Below, one piece after another: positions 1-6,361 of a stretch of 8,988 bases of DNA. Made by a program: the position numbers and the translations under genes. The stretch lies in the NCBI GenBank assembly GCA_039182715.1, contig JBCDBY010000188.1:1-8988 (forward strand), given 5' to 3'. The notes beneath the pieces are model-generated. The model was given only the letters and a program-made list of their open reading frames with translations, was not told the origin of the DNA and did not search any database. Numbering within the stretch: position 1 is the stretch's first letter; each line of letters opens with the position of its first letter. This stretch comes from JBCDBY01 sp039182715 (GTDB lineage Bacteria > Planctomycetota > PLA2).

Positions 1-2
1 AA

Positions 3-95
3 CGCTACAACGAGAAGTGGCTCATCGAGCGCCACGGCTGGATCAGTCCCAGCAAACAGTACAAGAAGCTCACGGCGGCGGAGGTCGCCGCCTGA
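3..95 (+). CDS. IS3-type transposase, C-terminal fragment (partial at window edge)
   Basis: Only the last 30 codons are in the window, read in the third forward frame and ending at TGA 93-95. The peptide begins RYNEKWLIERHGW and continues with ISPSKQYKK. From memory, a Tyr-Asn followed by a W-L-[IV]-E-[RK]-x-G-[WF]-x-[ST]-P block is the usual extreme C-terminus of rve/DDE integrase-core transposases of the IS3 type, where an acidic-rich core lies upstream. The catalytic DDE residues would be outside the window, so neither activity nor completeness of the element can be judged. The terminal-repeat-like sequence just after the stop codon fits this reading. The remaining doubt is that 30 residues is a short basis for a family call. 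Confidence 0.55.
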   Translation, partial: RYNEKWLIERHGWISPSKQYKKLTAAEVAA

Positions 96-111
96 GCGAG
101 TAGACTCAACC

Positions 112-139
112 GAGTGTCCGAGGAACCGGGTCCGCTACA
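112..139 (+). repeat. Probable terminal inverted repeat of the IS element
   Basis: About 17 bases after the transposase stop comes GAGTGTCCGAGGAACCGGG, then TCCGCTACA. A TGTCC-rich end with an AACCGGG core directly after orfB is typical of right ends in several IS3 subgroups. The other end and any target duplication lie outside the window, so the exact boundary is uncertain. Confidence 0.4.
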
Positions 140-515
140 CCGTGTTCAGCCACCTAACACGGCTGGTGAGCGGCGATTCTCTCATCCGTTTCGATGCGTC
201 CCGAACGCGGATCGTCCGCCAGTTCGCCTCAGCGCCCCAATGCATGCTCCAGAGCGCGGCCGATAGCGCGGCGGAGAAAGCCACCAGGGCAAGCGCAAAC
301 AGGAGCTGCACGAGTATCTGATCCGGAACCTTGCCTCGGACGAATGCCGCGCAGATGCCAATCGCAGCTGAGGAAAGCGCCACGATTGCCTTGTCGCGCT
401 TCTCCTCGTCCTTCGCCGCGATGTCGACGAGGGCCTCGCGGTCTCCGTCTTCGTCGCTGTATCTCAGCTTGGGGCTGCCGTCGTCTCGCCGGGCCATTGG
501 TCGTTCGCCAGTCAT
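135..515 (-). CDS. Small two-helix membrane protein, unknown function, 3' end probably altered by an IS
   Basis: This gene encodes about 126 residues from the ATG at 513-515. Upstream in-frame ATGs at 584 and 557 would add up to 23 residues that look non-coding, and none of the starts has a convincing ribosome binding site. After a charged, hydrophilic first 50 residues comes EEKRDKAIVALSSAAIG, then two hydrophobic helices (about residues 45-60 and 68-92) joined by a short loop containing KVPD, and a basic tail. Small prophage or island proteins with a D-K-A-I-x-x-L-S-x-x-x-x-G block and two membrane helices are common. Their function is not established, although some two-helix proteins of this size act as effectors in defence loci. 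The stop codon (TAG, complement of 135-137) lies in the IS terminal sequence, so the original C-terminus may have been cut off. The gene diverges from the recombinase. Confidence 0.5.
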   Translation of the reverse strand: MTGERPMARRDDGSPKLRYSDEDGDREALVDIAAKDEEKRDKAIVALSSAAIGICAAFVRGKVPDQILVQLLFALALVAFSAALSAALWSMHWGAEANWRTIRVRDASKRMRESPLTSRVRWLNTV

Positions 516-587
516 CGTATGGCCGCCGAACGACGCCCCGCACGCGCGTAGGCGCATGGTGGAGGGGAAGGTTAATAACCACACCAG

Positions 588-620
588 CCGGCGCCGGGGT
601 CGTACCCACCCCGGGGGTGG
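588..620. promoter_or_regulatory. Two palindromes between the divergent membrane-protein and recombinase genes
   Basis: The first is CCGGCGCCGG at 588-597, a perfect 10-base palindrome. The second is CCACCCC-G-GGGGTGG at 606-620, with two perfect 7-base arms around one base. Both lie in the gene-free stretch 516-801 that separates the minus-strand membrane-protein gene from the plus-strand recombinase, a natural place for an operator controlling both. GC-rich DNA yields palindromes by chance, and I see no clear -35/-10 pair next to them, so the operator role is inference. Confidence 0.3.
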
Positions 621-720
621 CGGAATGGCCCTTCGTTATCGGCACACTTTCTGCATTTCTTCCGCTGTTTCCTGCGCTTCGAGGCAAGTACGGCACGGTT
701 TTCTTGCTCTATAGGGTGAA

Positions 721-782
721 GGGGCGAGGTCGCCTCTCCACGCAATCGCCCCGCCGAGCTGCACCAACAGCATCGACGGGGC
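721..782 (+). promoter_or_regulatory. Alternative leader hairpins ahead of the recombinase gene
   Basis: GGGGCGA at 721-727 can pair perfectly with TCGCCCC at 746-752. GCCCCG at 748-753 can instead pair with CGGGGC at 777-782. The two helices share bases 748-752, so they cannot form together. An inner GAGG (726-729)/CCTC (733-736) mini-hairpin is also possible. The second helix ends only 8 bases before the AAGGAGG ribosome binding site of the recombinase. This is the layout of an attenuator or translational switch. No U-tract follows, so an effect on translation is more likely than on termination. The pairing is seen directly; the regulation is inferred. Confidence 0.3.
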
Positions 783-801
783 TAACCGGAAGGAGGCAGC
801 A

Positions 802-1617
802 GTGACTTCCACCCCTGGCTGCTCGAACCGTAGCCAATCCCCCGACGTGCAAGAAGCACAACCCGAATCCGTGACGCTCAACGGGACTTCGCGTGTCCCG
901 ACCGGCCACACTGCACACACGGGCACGGTCCACACACACCGGATCCTCGCCTACTGCCGCGTCTCGACGCTAGAACAGGCGCAGGAGGGCGTCTCCCTCG
1001 AGGCGCAGAAGACGCGCATCCACGCCTACGCCGAGGCGCACGGCTACGTCGTGTCGGCCGTCGAGATCGAGGAGGGTGTGAGCGGGAAGACGCTGGCCCG
1101 CCCGGCCCTCCAGAACGCCCTGAGGCGCCTCAGGAGATGCGAGGCGGATGGGCTCGCGGTGATGCGCCTGGACCGCTTGAGCCGCGCGACGAGCGACGTA
1201 CTGGCCCTGGTGGCGCGCAGCGAGCAGGAGCGGTGGGCGCTGCACTCCGTGAGCGAGTCGCTGGACACGTCTACGCCGCACGGGCGGTTCGCCGTAACGA
1301 TCCTCGCGGGCCTGGCGCAGATGGAGCGCGAGACCATCGCGGAGCGCACGAAGACGGCCTTGGGCGAGCTGCGCCGGCAGGGGAAGCGCATCAGCGGGAA
1401 GCCGCCGTTGGGGTTCGCGTTTGACGACGGGCGGCTGGTGCCGGTGGAGCGGGAGCAGATCGTCCTGCAGGAGATGGAGCGGCTCCGAGGCGACGGGTTC
1501 GGAGCGCGACGGATCGCGGGGCAGCTCAACGAGGGCGGCGTCGTGAACCCGAGGACGGGGCGGCTCTGGTCACCGAGCACGGTGGCGTCGATCCTGCGGC
1601 GGCTCGACGGACGGTAG
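802..1617 (+). CDS. Serine recombinase (resolvase/invertase type with short recombinase domain)
   Basis: This 271-residue protein is a site-specific DNA recombinase that cuts through a phosphoserine link. The GTG start is chosen because AAGGAGG (790-796) stands at ideal distance. It adds about 46 polar, Thr/His-rich residues before the catalytic domain. The resolvase domain begins near residue 47: Y51-C-R-V-S55-T carries the nucleophile Ser55, followed by the D124-R-L-S-R128 active-site block and M174-E-R-E-T-I-A-E-R at the start of the long E-helix. After it, residues about 198-268 (GKPPLGF, then R-I-A-G-Q-L-N, then W-S-P-S-T-V-A-S-I-L-R) match the start of the PF07508-type Recombinase domain, with no zinc-ribbon or coiled-coil region. 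It is therefore much shorter than phage large serine integrases. It may resolve, invert or integrate a nearby element. No partner genes are visible, but repeats and a broken tRNA lie just downstream. Confidence 0.9.
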   Translation: MTSTPGCSNRSQSPDVQEAQPESVTLNGTSRVPTGHTAHTGTVHTHRILAYCRVSTLEQAQEGVSLEAQKTRIHAYAEAHGYVVSAVEIEEGVSGKTLARPALQNALRRLRRCEADGLAVMRLDRLSRATSDVLALVARSEQERWALHSVSESLDTSTPHGRFAVTILAGLAQMERETIAERTKTALGELRRQGKRISGKPPLGFAFDDGRLVPVEREQIVLQEMERLRGDGFGARRIAGQLNEGGVVNPRTGRLWSPSTVASILRRLDGR

Positions 1618-1642
1618 ACGGGCCGTAGACAGACGGTCTACC
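1613..1642 (+). terminator. Inverted repeat at the end of the recombinase gene, possible weak terminator
   Basis: GGTAGAC at 1613-1619, overlapping the stop codon, is complementary to GTCTACC at 1636-1642. A nearer copy, GTAGAC at 1625-1630, can also pair with GTCTAC at 1636-1641 around a 5-base loop. No T-tract follows, so intrinsic termination would be inefficient. It could equally be a recombinase binding site. Confidence 0.3.
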
Positions 1643-1795
1643 CCGAGCGATTCGGAACACGAGACCTTCGGTCAGCGAGTTCTTCGACGCCGGTGCACGG
1701 AAACGGTGGGCAGGTTGCGCCTGCACGTAGGCGAAGCCAGATCGAGACAGCAGAACCACCGTCGTCGACGGGCCCACAAAAAGGGGCGTGGCAAC

Positions 1796-1820
1796 CAACT
1801 GGTACGCCAGTGGTACGCCA
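1796..1820. repeat. Tandem 10-base repeat TGGTACGCCA
   Basis: TGGTACGCCA occurs at 1800-1809 and again at 1811-1820, one base apart, a period of one DNA helical turn. Each copy is also a partial dyad (TGG-TACG-CCA), and the first is extended to ACTGG-TACG-CCAGT at 1798-1811. Two phased, symmetrical copies 180 bases after a serine recombinase gene and 80 bases before a broken tRNA look like a protein-binding or recombination site. That role is inferred. Confidence 0.45.
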
Positions 1821-1902
1821 TGCCCCGGAATCTATGGACGAATCTGCGCTTCGTGGACGAGTGAAAGCCCTAAGTGGTGGGGATCTCTGGGCTAGATCTC
1901 GA

Positions 1903-1942
1903 ATCCTGAACCTAGCGCGTCTGCCAGTTCCGCCACCTCGGC
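1903..1942 (-). tRNA. tRNA-Leu (CAG) 5' half, truncated in the anticodon loop
   Basis: On the minus strand, reading from 1942 downward, are an acceptor strand GCCGAGG, TG, a D arm (GCG, then a loop with GAACTGGCAGA, then CGC), G26, anticodon stem CTAGG and loop TTCAGGA with anticodon CAG (1906-1908). This is a near-perfect bacterial tRNA-Leu 5' half. An intact gene would continue TCTAG, a long variable arm, a T arm and CCTCGGC. Here the next bases are TTCGAGATCTAG. The stem partner TCTAG appears seven bases late, and no T arm or acceptor 3' strand follows. The gene is therefore non-functional as it stands. Breakage in the anticodon loop matches one classic crossover point for tRNA-targeting integrases. 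Confidence 0.6.
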
Positions 1943-2012
1943 GCAAGTGGAAGAGAGTACCAGCCGGTCGATTGCCGTCAACTTCATCGCATGACAGGGT
2001 GCCGGGCGCGTG

Positions 2013-2825
2013 TCACCGGCGTGAAACCCAGTCGGCGATCTTGTCGTCGGGCTCCTGCCAGGCGGCGTTGAGCACGTGCCATTCGTCCTCGACGCGGACG
2101 AGGTTCTTGCTGAGCTGGACGTGGATGTTGGTGCGGCTGATGGCATCCACGATGACGGCGAAGATGAGCCCCGGCGGCACGAAGATCAAGAGCGCCCAGA
2201 GCGACGTGTTGACCCCCAGGCGCAGCTTGAACGTGCAGTGCATGAGGTCGGGCGCGACCTCCTCGGTCTTGAGATCGAAGACGCGGACGATGCAGTACGG
2301 CGAGGTCGGCCAACGCATCAGCGACTTCCAGTAGGACTGGAAGTGCACCGGATCCTCGAACAGGCTCGGGTCGGCCAGCGGAAACCCGCGCACCTTGTCC
2401 ACACGGGGATAGAAGCGCGGAAAGTGGTCGAAGTCGCTTGGAACGACCAGCTTGCGGGCGTTCGCGTACTTGCCGCCGGCGAGCTGCCGGTAGAAGAGGT
2501 TGAGCGCCCGCCACGGCGTGTTGGCCCGAGCCCCGTTCGTGAGCCGATAGGTCGGGATCAGCATCAGCAGCCCCGGCACGCCGACCACGATCGCGATGAT
2601 CTCCGTTCCCGGTTCGCGATCGAGGAGCATCGTGATCGCGAAGGTGATCAACCCCGCGGCGATCAGGCCGCACAGGATGCCGCCGACCACGCGCCCGACG
2701 AACAGGCCGGCGGGCACGAGTCGCACGCGTTCGCTCCGGATGTCCTCGAGCTTGTCCCGGGCGCGCTCCCACGCGTCCTCCGGAGTCGCCTCTTCGATGT
2801 CGTAGTCCTTCGTTCTCCAGCTCAT
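2013..2825 (-). CDS. Membrane protein of unknown function (three helices, NTF2-like flavour)
   Basis: This 270-residue protein starts at the ATG at 2823-2825, with a G-rich TGGGGGGA element about 6 bases upstream as a possible ribosome binding site. After 38 charged cytoplasmic residues come membrane helices at about 41-68 and 75-93, a soluble stretch 100-205 with several aromatic residues, a third helix at about 207-229, and a 40-residue tail. The soluble part opens with a helix like F-Y-R-Q-L-A-G-G-K-Y-A-N-A-R, and the tail has V-R-V-E-D-E-W-H-V-L-N-A-A-W. These are reminiscent of the first helix and last strands of NTF2/DUF4878-like folds, so the fold may be split by the third helix. That comparison is by eye and weak. 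I do not recognise the family. It lies 46 bases downstream of another minus-strand membrane protein and may be cotranscribed with it. Confidence 0.75.
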   Translation of the reverse strand: MSWRTKDYDIEEATPEDAWERARDKLEDIRSERVRLVPAGLFVGRVVGGILCGLIAAGLITFAITMLLDREPGTEIIAIVVGVPGLLMLIPTYRLTNGARANTPWRALNLFYRQLAGGKYANARKLVVPSDFDHFPRFYPRVDKVRGFPLADPSLFEDPVHFQSYWKSLMRWPTSPYCIVRVFDLKTEEVAPDLMHCTFKLRLGVNTSLWALLIFVPPGLIFAVIVDAISRTNIHVQLSKNLVRVEDEWHVLNAAWQEPDDKIADWVSRR

Positions 2826-2871
2826 CCACGTCCCCCCACACGCGATGGTAGTGGTTCGGCGGGAAGGTCGT

Positions 2872-3213
2872 CTACTCGCCGGACGTCGCTTGGCCGACGC
2901 CGCGCATCATGCGCGGCCAGACGACGTAGGTGATCACGAAGAAGACCGGCGCGATGACGTGGGCGCCCTTGGGCACGGCGAACCAGAGCAGGACGTAAAG
3001 CACCAGCAAATAGCCGCCCGCGGCGAGGCCGTGTCCGAAGGGGCGGCTCCGCAAGAGGAGACCGACCACCATCGGCACCGGTGCCAGCAGAATCGCGAGG
3101 ACGGAGATGACGAGGAGATCTGTCCCGTGCGGGAGACGCCCGTGGATCTCCGCCATCGCCCAGCCCCAGACCAGGGCGAGAGCGAAACCGAGGACGTAGC
3201 GCGACGCGGCCAT
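2872..3213 (-). CDS. Small four-helix membrane protein of unknown function
   Basis: This 113-residue protein is almost entirely hydrophobic, with four predicted helices at about residues 5-22, 31-54, 62-80 and 84-100. A short polar tail follows (PRMMRGVGQATSGE). The positive charge after helix 2 (RSR) and after helix 4 (RMMR) suggests both termini are cytoplasmic. The ATG at 3211-3213 lacks a Shine-Dalgarno motif; the bases before it are pyrimidine-rich, so it may be leaderless. It is first in a two-gene minus-strand unit with the 270-residue membrane protein. I recognise no family, and no catalytic residues stand out. Confidence 0.7.
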   Translation of the reverse strand: MAASRYVLGFALALVWGWAMAEIHGRLPHGTDLLVISVLAILLAPVPMVVGLLLRSRPFGHGLAAGGYLLVLYVLLWFAVPKGAHVIAPVFFVITYVVWPRMMRGVGQATSGE

Positions 3214-3241
3214 GAAAAGAGGAGTCTACCGGGGCGGTCAC

Positions 3242-3261
3242 GGGGAGTTGCGAACGTCCCC
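3242..3261. promoter_or_regulatory. Dyad in the divergent intergenic region
   Basis: GGGGA at 3242-3246 pairs with TCCCC at 3257-3261, and GTT at 3247-3249 with AAC at 3253-3255, leaving one bulged base. It lies in the 69-base gap between the divergent membrane-protein gene (start 3213) and lipoprotein gene (start 3283), where both promoters must sit. It overlaps a possible TTGCGA -35 box at 3248-3253. It could be an operator; this is unproven. Confidence 0.3.
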
Positions 3262-3282
3262 CTCGCCGTTTCCAATACGCGG

Positions 3283-4368
3283 ATGCGGGCCCGCTTCCTG
3301 CTTCTTGGCGCCGTGCTCCTCGCCGTCCTCGTGACGGGCGGCTGTCAGACCGTCACCTTCGACGTCTGGCGCGCCAAGGTGGGCGAGGACACCGCTGACA
3401 TCTTCCGCGGCAAGGACCGGGGGTACTTCGGCTACCGGAAGATCATCCAGGACTACACCGTCAAGGCGCCCAACACGCGGCGCTACCAGTACACCCAGCC
3501 GCAGCACGTCGCGAACTACCAGGTTCGTCGGGCGGTCCGGGGCCTGGGCGGCACCGAGTGGACGCGCGCCGAGGCGATCGCCGTCTCCGTCGACCGGCTG
3601 CTCTACGTGCTGCGGCACGATCCGACGCCGTCGGTCCGCGTCGAGGCGGTTTCGCAGCTGGGGCGCATCGCCGAGCGGCTCAAGGTCGACGCGGTCGATC
3701 CCTACCCGCTCAGTCCGCTGGCCGACGAGGCGATCCGCCAGGCGGCCACCGACCTGTTCGAGCTGCAGCAGCGGATCGACGGCGGCGAGCGCATCGCGCA
3801 GAGCATCGTGGTGAAGAGCCTGGAGCAGTTCCGCGAGGCCTACCCGACGCGCTTCCAGACAGCGATGGCGATGACGCGCGCGCTCGCATCCAAACCGATC
3901 CTGCTGGTTCCGCCGGGGCCGGTCCTCGACGCTTCGACCGCGCTCACGCCGACGCTCTGCCGTCGCGCCATCTCCATCGCGCTCTCGCAGGTGGCGTGCG
4001 GCAGCGTTCTGCACGCGAAGGTGCGTGCCGACGAGGCGTATCAGGTCCGTCTGCGTGCATTCGAGGTCCTGACCGCGCTGCGCGACCCGGTCGCGCGCGA
4101 CGTGACGGCCGCGGCGATCGGCGATCCGATCTATCCGAACGAGCAGGAGGGCGCCGTGCGCTCCGCCGCGCTCGTCTACCTCGGCGTGGTCGGGGGCGCC
4201 ATCGCCTTCGACACCGCCGTGCTGCTGCTCGACAACGACTACGTCTCGCAGCGCATGCACGCGCACGCCGCCCTGCTCGCGATGACCGGCGAACGGCTTC
4301 CGGCCGACGCGGAGGCGTGGCGCCGCTGGAAGCGCGAGAACCCGGACTGGTTCAAGGCCGCCCGTTGA
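3283..4368 (+). CDS. Lipoprotein with HEAT-like helical repeats
   Basis: This 361-residue protein starts at the ATG at 3283, chosen because it directly opens a lipoprotein signal peptide: M-R-A-R, then a hydrophobic run and V-T-G-G-C21, where Cys21 would be lipid-modified. An acidic-poor +2 residue (Gln) favours outer-membrane sorting. The mature part is mainly helical. Residues about 98-130 (D-P-T-P-S-V-R-V-E-A-V-S-Q-L-G-R-I-A) and about 249-345 show the paired-helix pattern with D-P and V-R turns typical of HEAT/armadillo repeats. The C-terminus is a Trp-rich W-R-R-W-K-R-E-N-P-D-W-F tail. Such lipoproteins usually act as scaffolds in the periplasm, and no enzyme motif is visible. Its TGA overlaps the TTG start of the next gene (TTGA), so the two are likely translationally coupled. 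Confidence 0.75.
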   Translation: MRARFLLLGAVLLAVLVTGGCQTVTFDVWRAKVGEDTADIFRGKDRGYFGYRKIIQDYTVKAPNTRRYQYTQPQHVANYQVRRAVRGLGGTEWTRAEAIAVSVDRLLYVLRHDPTPSVRVEAVSQLGRIAERLKVDAVDPYPLSPLADEAIRQAATDLFELQQRIDGGERIAQSIVVKSLEQFREAYPTRFQTAMAMTRALASKPILLVPPGPVLDASTALTPTLCRRAISIALSQVACGSVLHAKVRADEAYQVRLRAFEVLTALRDPVARDVTAAAIGDPIYPNEQEGAVRSAALVYLGVVGGAIAFDTAVLLLDNDYVSQRMHAHAALLAMTGERLPADAEAWRRWKRENPDWFKAAR

Positions 4369-5441
4369 GAGCGCGGCTCACGGTATTCGCCGGGCGCGCC
4401 GTCGGGGTCGCGCTGATCGTGCTGGTGCTCTATCTCGTGGGCTGGCAGGACCGGGTGACCGATACCAGCGGGCGCGAACACGTTGGACGCATCGAGTTGG
4501 TGGACGAGACCGTCGCGCGCATCCGGGTCGACGATGTCGTCCAGACGGTCCCGATCGAGAATGCGGGGGCGGTGCGCTACGGGCTTGGCGGCGCCTTTGC
4601 GACGCTCGGCAAGAACGCCGGGCTCGCGGTCGCCGGCCTTGCCATCCACGCGCTCGCGCTGCTGGTGATCGCTCTGCGGTGGGGCATCCTGCTGCACGGC
4701 GCCAACCTGTCGCTGCCGCTGCGCTCGGTGATCCGGCTGAGCTGGATCGGCCACTTTCTCGGCCAGGTCGTCCCGGGCGGCGTGGTCGGGGGGGACGTGA
4801 TCAAGTCGCTCTACGTGGCGCACGAGCATCCCGAGGCCACGCGCACGCGCGCGCTCGTGGTGGCGTTCGCCGACCGCCTCATCCCGCTGCTCGTGCTGTG
4901 CGCGATCGCCTGCGTGGCGTTGCTCGTGGGTCCCGAAGGACTGCCGGTGGACGAAGCGAGGGTGGTCGTCATCGTCCTGCTCGTATGCGGCGTCCTCGGC
5001 GGCGTGATCTTCTACTCCGCCACGTTGCAGCGCGTGCTGCGGCTGCACCACCTGACCAGGCGGCTGCCGTTCCCCGGCGCGGTCGCCGAAGTGCGCCACG
5101 CGATGCACCTCTACCGGGGCCGGCCGGGGCACGTGGCGCTGGTGGCCGTGATCTCGTTCGTGGGGCACACGCTGGTGCTGACCGCCTTCTGGTTCTACGG
5201 ACGTGCTCTCGGGGCCCCAATGGGCGCAGCGACGATGCTGGTGGGCATTCCGCTGGCGCAGCTGCTCGCCGCGGTGCCCGGGCTCCCGGGCGGCTGGGGC
5301 GTGGGCGACTTCGCGTTTCTCTTCTTCCTGCCCGCCACCGGCGTGCCCGGCGGTCTCGCTGTGGCACTGTCGTTTACCTATCGCATTGCTCAAACGTTGC
5401 TTGGACTGCCCGGCGGCCTGATGCTGGCACGCCGAATCTGA
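4365..5441 (+). CDS. LPG-synthase-type (UPF0104 / PF03706) integral membrane protein
   Basis: This 358-residue protein starts at TTG 4365, overlapping the previous stop by 4 bases. The next plausible starts would cut into the first helix. Family marks are A-L-R-W (103-106) at the end of helix 2, the block Q-V-V-P-G-G-V-V-G-G-D (134-144) followed by V-I-K-S, and the C-terminal P-G-L-P-G-G-W-G-V-G-D (305-315). These are the signature glycine/proline loops of the lysylphosphatidylglycerol synthetase transmembrane/flippase domain, also found in AglD-like glycosyl-transfer helpers. There is no C-terminal aminoacyl-transfer domain, so this is a stand-alone membrane part, probably moving or modifying a lipid or lipid-linked sugar. 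Unusually, about 55 hydrophilic residues (28-82, with GRIELVDETVARIRVDD) separate helix 1 from helix 2, where relatives have a short loop. The sugar kinase gene follows after 14 bases. Confidence 0.85.
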   Translation: MRARLTVFAGRAVGVALIVLVLYLVGWQDRVTDTSGREHVGRIELVDETVARIRVDDVVQTVPIENAGAVRYGLGGAFATLGKNAGLAVAGLAIHALALLVIALRWGILLHGANLSLPLRSVIRLSWIGHFLGQVVPGGVVGGDVIKSLYVAHEHPEATRTRALVVAFADRLIPLLVLCAIACVALLVGPEGLPVDEARVVVIVLLVCGVLGGVIFYSATLQRVLRLHHLTRRLPFPGAVAEVRHAMHLYRGRPGHVALVAVISFVGHTLVLTAFWFYGRALGAPMGAATMLVGIPLAQLLAAVPGLPGGWGVGDFAFLFFLPATGVPGGLAVALSFTYRIAQTLLGLPGGLMLARRI

Positions 5442-5455
5442 ACGAAAGGACCTCC

Positions 5456-6361
5456 ATGTCTCTCCTCGTGGTTGGAACGCTCGCCTACGACACCGTCGAG
5501 ACGCCCTACGGCAAGGCCGAGGACGTGCTCGGAGGTGCGGCCACCTATTTCGCCGTGGCCGCCTCCTTCTTCACGCCCGTGCGCCTGGTCGGCGTGGTGG
5601 GCGAGGACTTTCGTCCCGAGGACCGCACGCTGCTCGAATCGCGCGGCATCGACCTGGAGGGGTTGAGCGTCGGACAGGGCGAGAGCTTTCGCTGGTCGGG
5701 CAAGTACGAAGGCGACATGAACGTCGCCGAGACGCTGGAGACGCATCTCAACGTCCTCGACGGCTACGCGCCCGCGCTGCCGCAGAGCTACAAGGACTCG
5801 AAGTACGTCTTCCTGGCGAACTCGCCGCCCGCGCTGCAGATGCAGGTGCTCGACCAGTGCCGCAGCGACGCCTTCAAGGTCTGCGACACCATGAACCTCT
5901 GGATCCAGACCGCCTTCGACGACCTGCTGGAATTGATCAAGCGCGTCGACATGGTGATCTGCAACGACCAGGAGGCGCTGGCCATCGCGCAGGACCACTC
6001 GCTCATCCGGGCGGGCCGCAAGCTCCTCGAAATGGGGCCGAAGATCGCGATGGTGAAGAAGGGCGAACACGGAGCCTTCCTGTTCGGGCCGGACGACTAC
6101 TTCTTCGCCATTCCCGCCTACCCGCTGGAGCACGCGACCGATCCGACCGGCGCGGGCGACTCCTTCGCGGGCGGCGTCATGGGCAGCATCACCGACGCCG
6201 ACTCGACGCATCCCGAGCAGCTGCGTCGCGCGATGATCTACGGCAGCGTCGTGGCGAGCTTCAACGTGGAGGACTTCACGCTGCGCCGCTTCCGCCAGAT
6301 CACGCGAGAGCAGATCGACGCGCGCTACGCGGAGTTCCTCGGCTTCACCGGGAACCCGTAG
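5456..6361 (+). CDS. PfkB/ribokinase-family carbohydrate kinase
   Basis: This 301-residue cytoplasmic kinase starts at the ATG at 5456, with GAAAGGA (5444-5450) as ribosome binding site. It transfers the ATP gamma-phosphate to a sugar or nucleoside alcohol. The N-terminal strand L-L-V-V-G-T-L-A-Y-D, with G-G-A-A-T-Y-F at 26-32, forms the substrate site. N170-D-Q-E173 is the NxxE Mg/phosphate motif. D229-P-T-G-A-G-D235-S-F-A-G-G is the PfkB signature 2, with catalytic base Asp235 and the anion hole. All key residues are present, so it should be active. The substrate cannot be read from sequence. Length and the G-G-A-A-T-Y-F block resemble the adenosine/inositol-kinase-like branch common in deltaproteobacteria, but that is impression only. 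It ends exactly where the thpR start codon begins. Confidence 0.9.
   Translation: MSLLVVGTLAYDTVETPYGKAEDVLGGAATYFAVAASFFTPVRLVGVVGEDFRPEDRTLLESRGIDLEGLSVGQGESFRWSGKYEGDMNVAETLETHLNVLDGYAPALPQSYKDSKYVFLANSPPALQMQVLDQCRSDAFKVCDTMNLWIQTAFDDLLELIKRVDMVICNDQEALAIAQDHSLIRAGRKLLEMGPKIAMVKKGEHGAFLFGPDDYFFAIPAYPLEHATDPTGAGDSFAGGVMGSITDADSTHPEQLRRAMIYGSVVASFNVEDFTLRRFRQITREQIDARYAEFLGFTGNP

Larger units (their letters stand above)
1618..2012. other. Gene-free stretch with repeats and a tRNA fragment
   Basis: I see no credible gene in these 395 bases. The open frames crossing it have no start signals and encode Arg/Pro/Ser-rich peptides typical of out-of-frame GC-rich DNA. It contains the inverted repeat after the recombinase gene, a tandem 10-base repeat at 1800-1820 and the 5' half of a tRNA-Leu at 1903-1942. 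Together with the recombinase upstream this suggests an attachment region or decayed edge of a mobile element. Confidence 0.5.

Noticed and set aside
210..235. Second copy of the tRNA-Leu fragment as a matching attachment site
   Set aside because: It shares GCCAGTTC and flanking similarity in the same orientation, but it has gaps and is explained as coding sequence (A-E-A-N-W-R-T) of the minus-strand membrane protein.
611..629. tRNA-Leu-like start (GGTGGCGGAATGG) on the plus strand
   Set aside because: Only about 13 bases resemble the acceptor/D-arm junction. The acceptor strand, D-arm closing strand and anticodon arm do not follow, and the GGGGTGG part belongs to the 606-620 palindrome.
2076..2933. 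Long plus-strand frame opposite the 270-residue membrane protein
   Set aside because: It is an Arg/Asp/His-rich shadow of the minus-strand gene, with no ribosome site or family resemblance.
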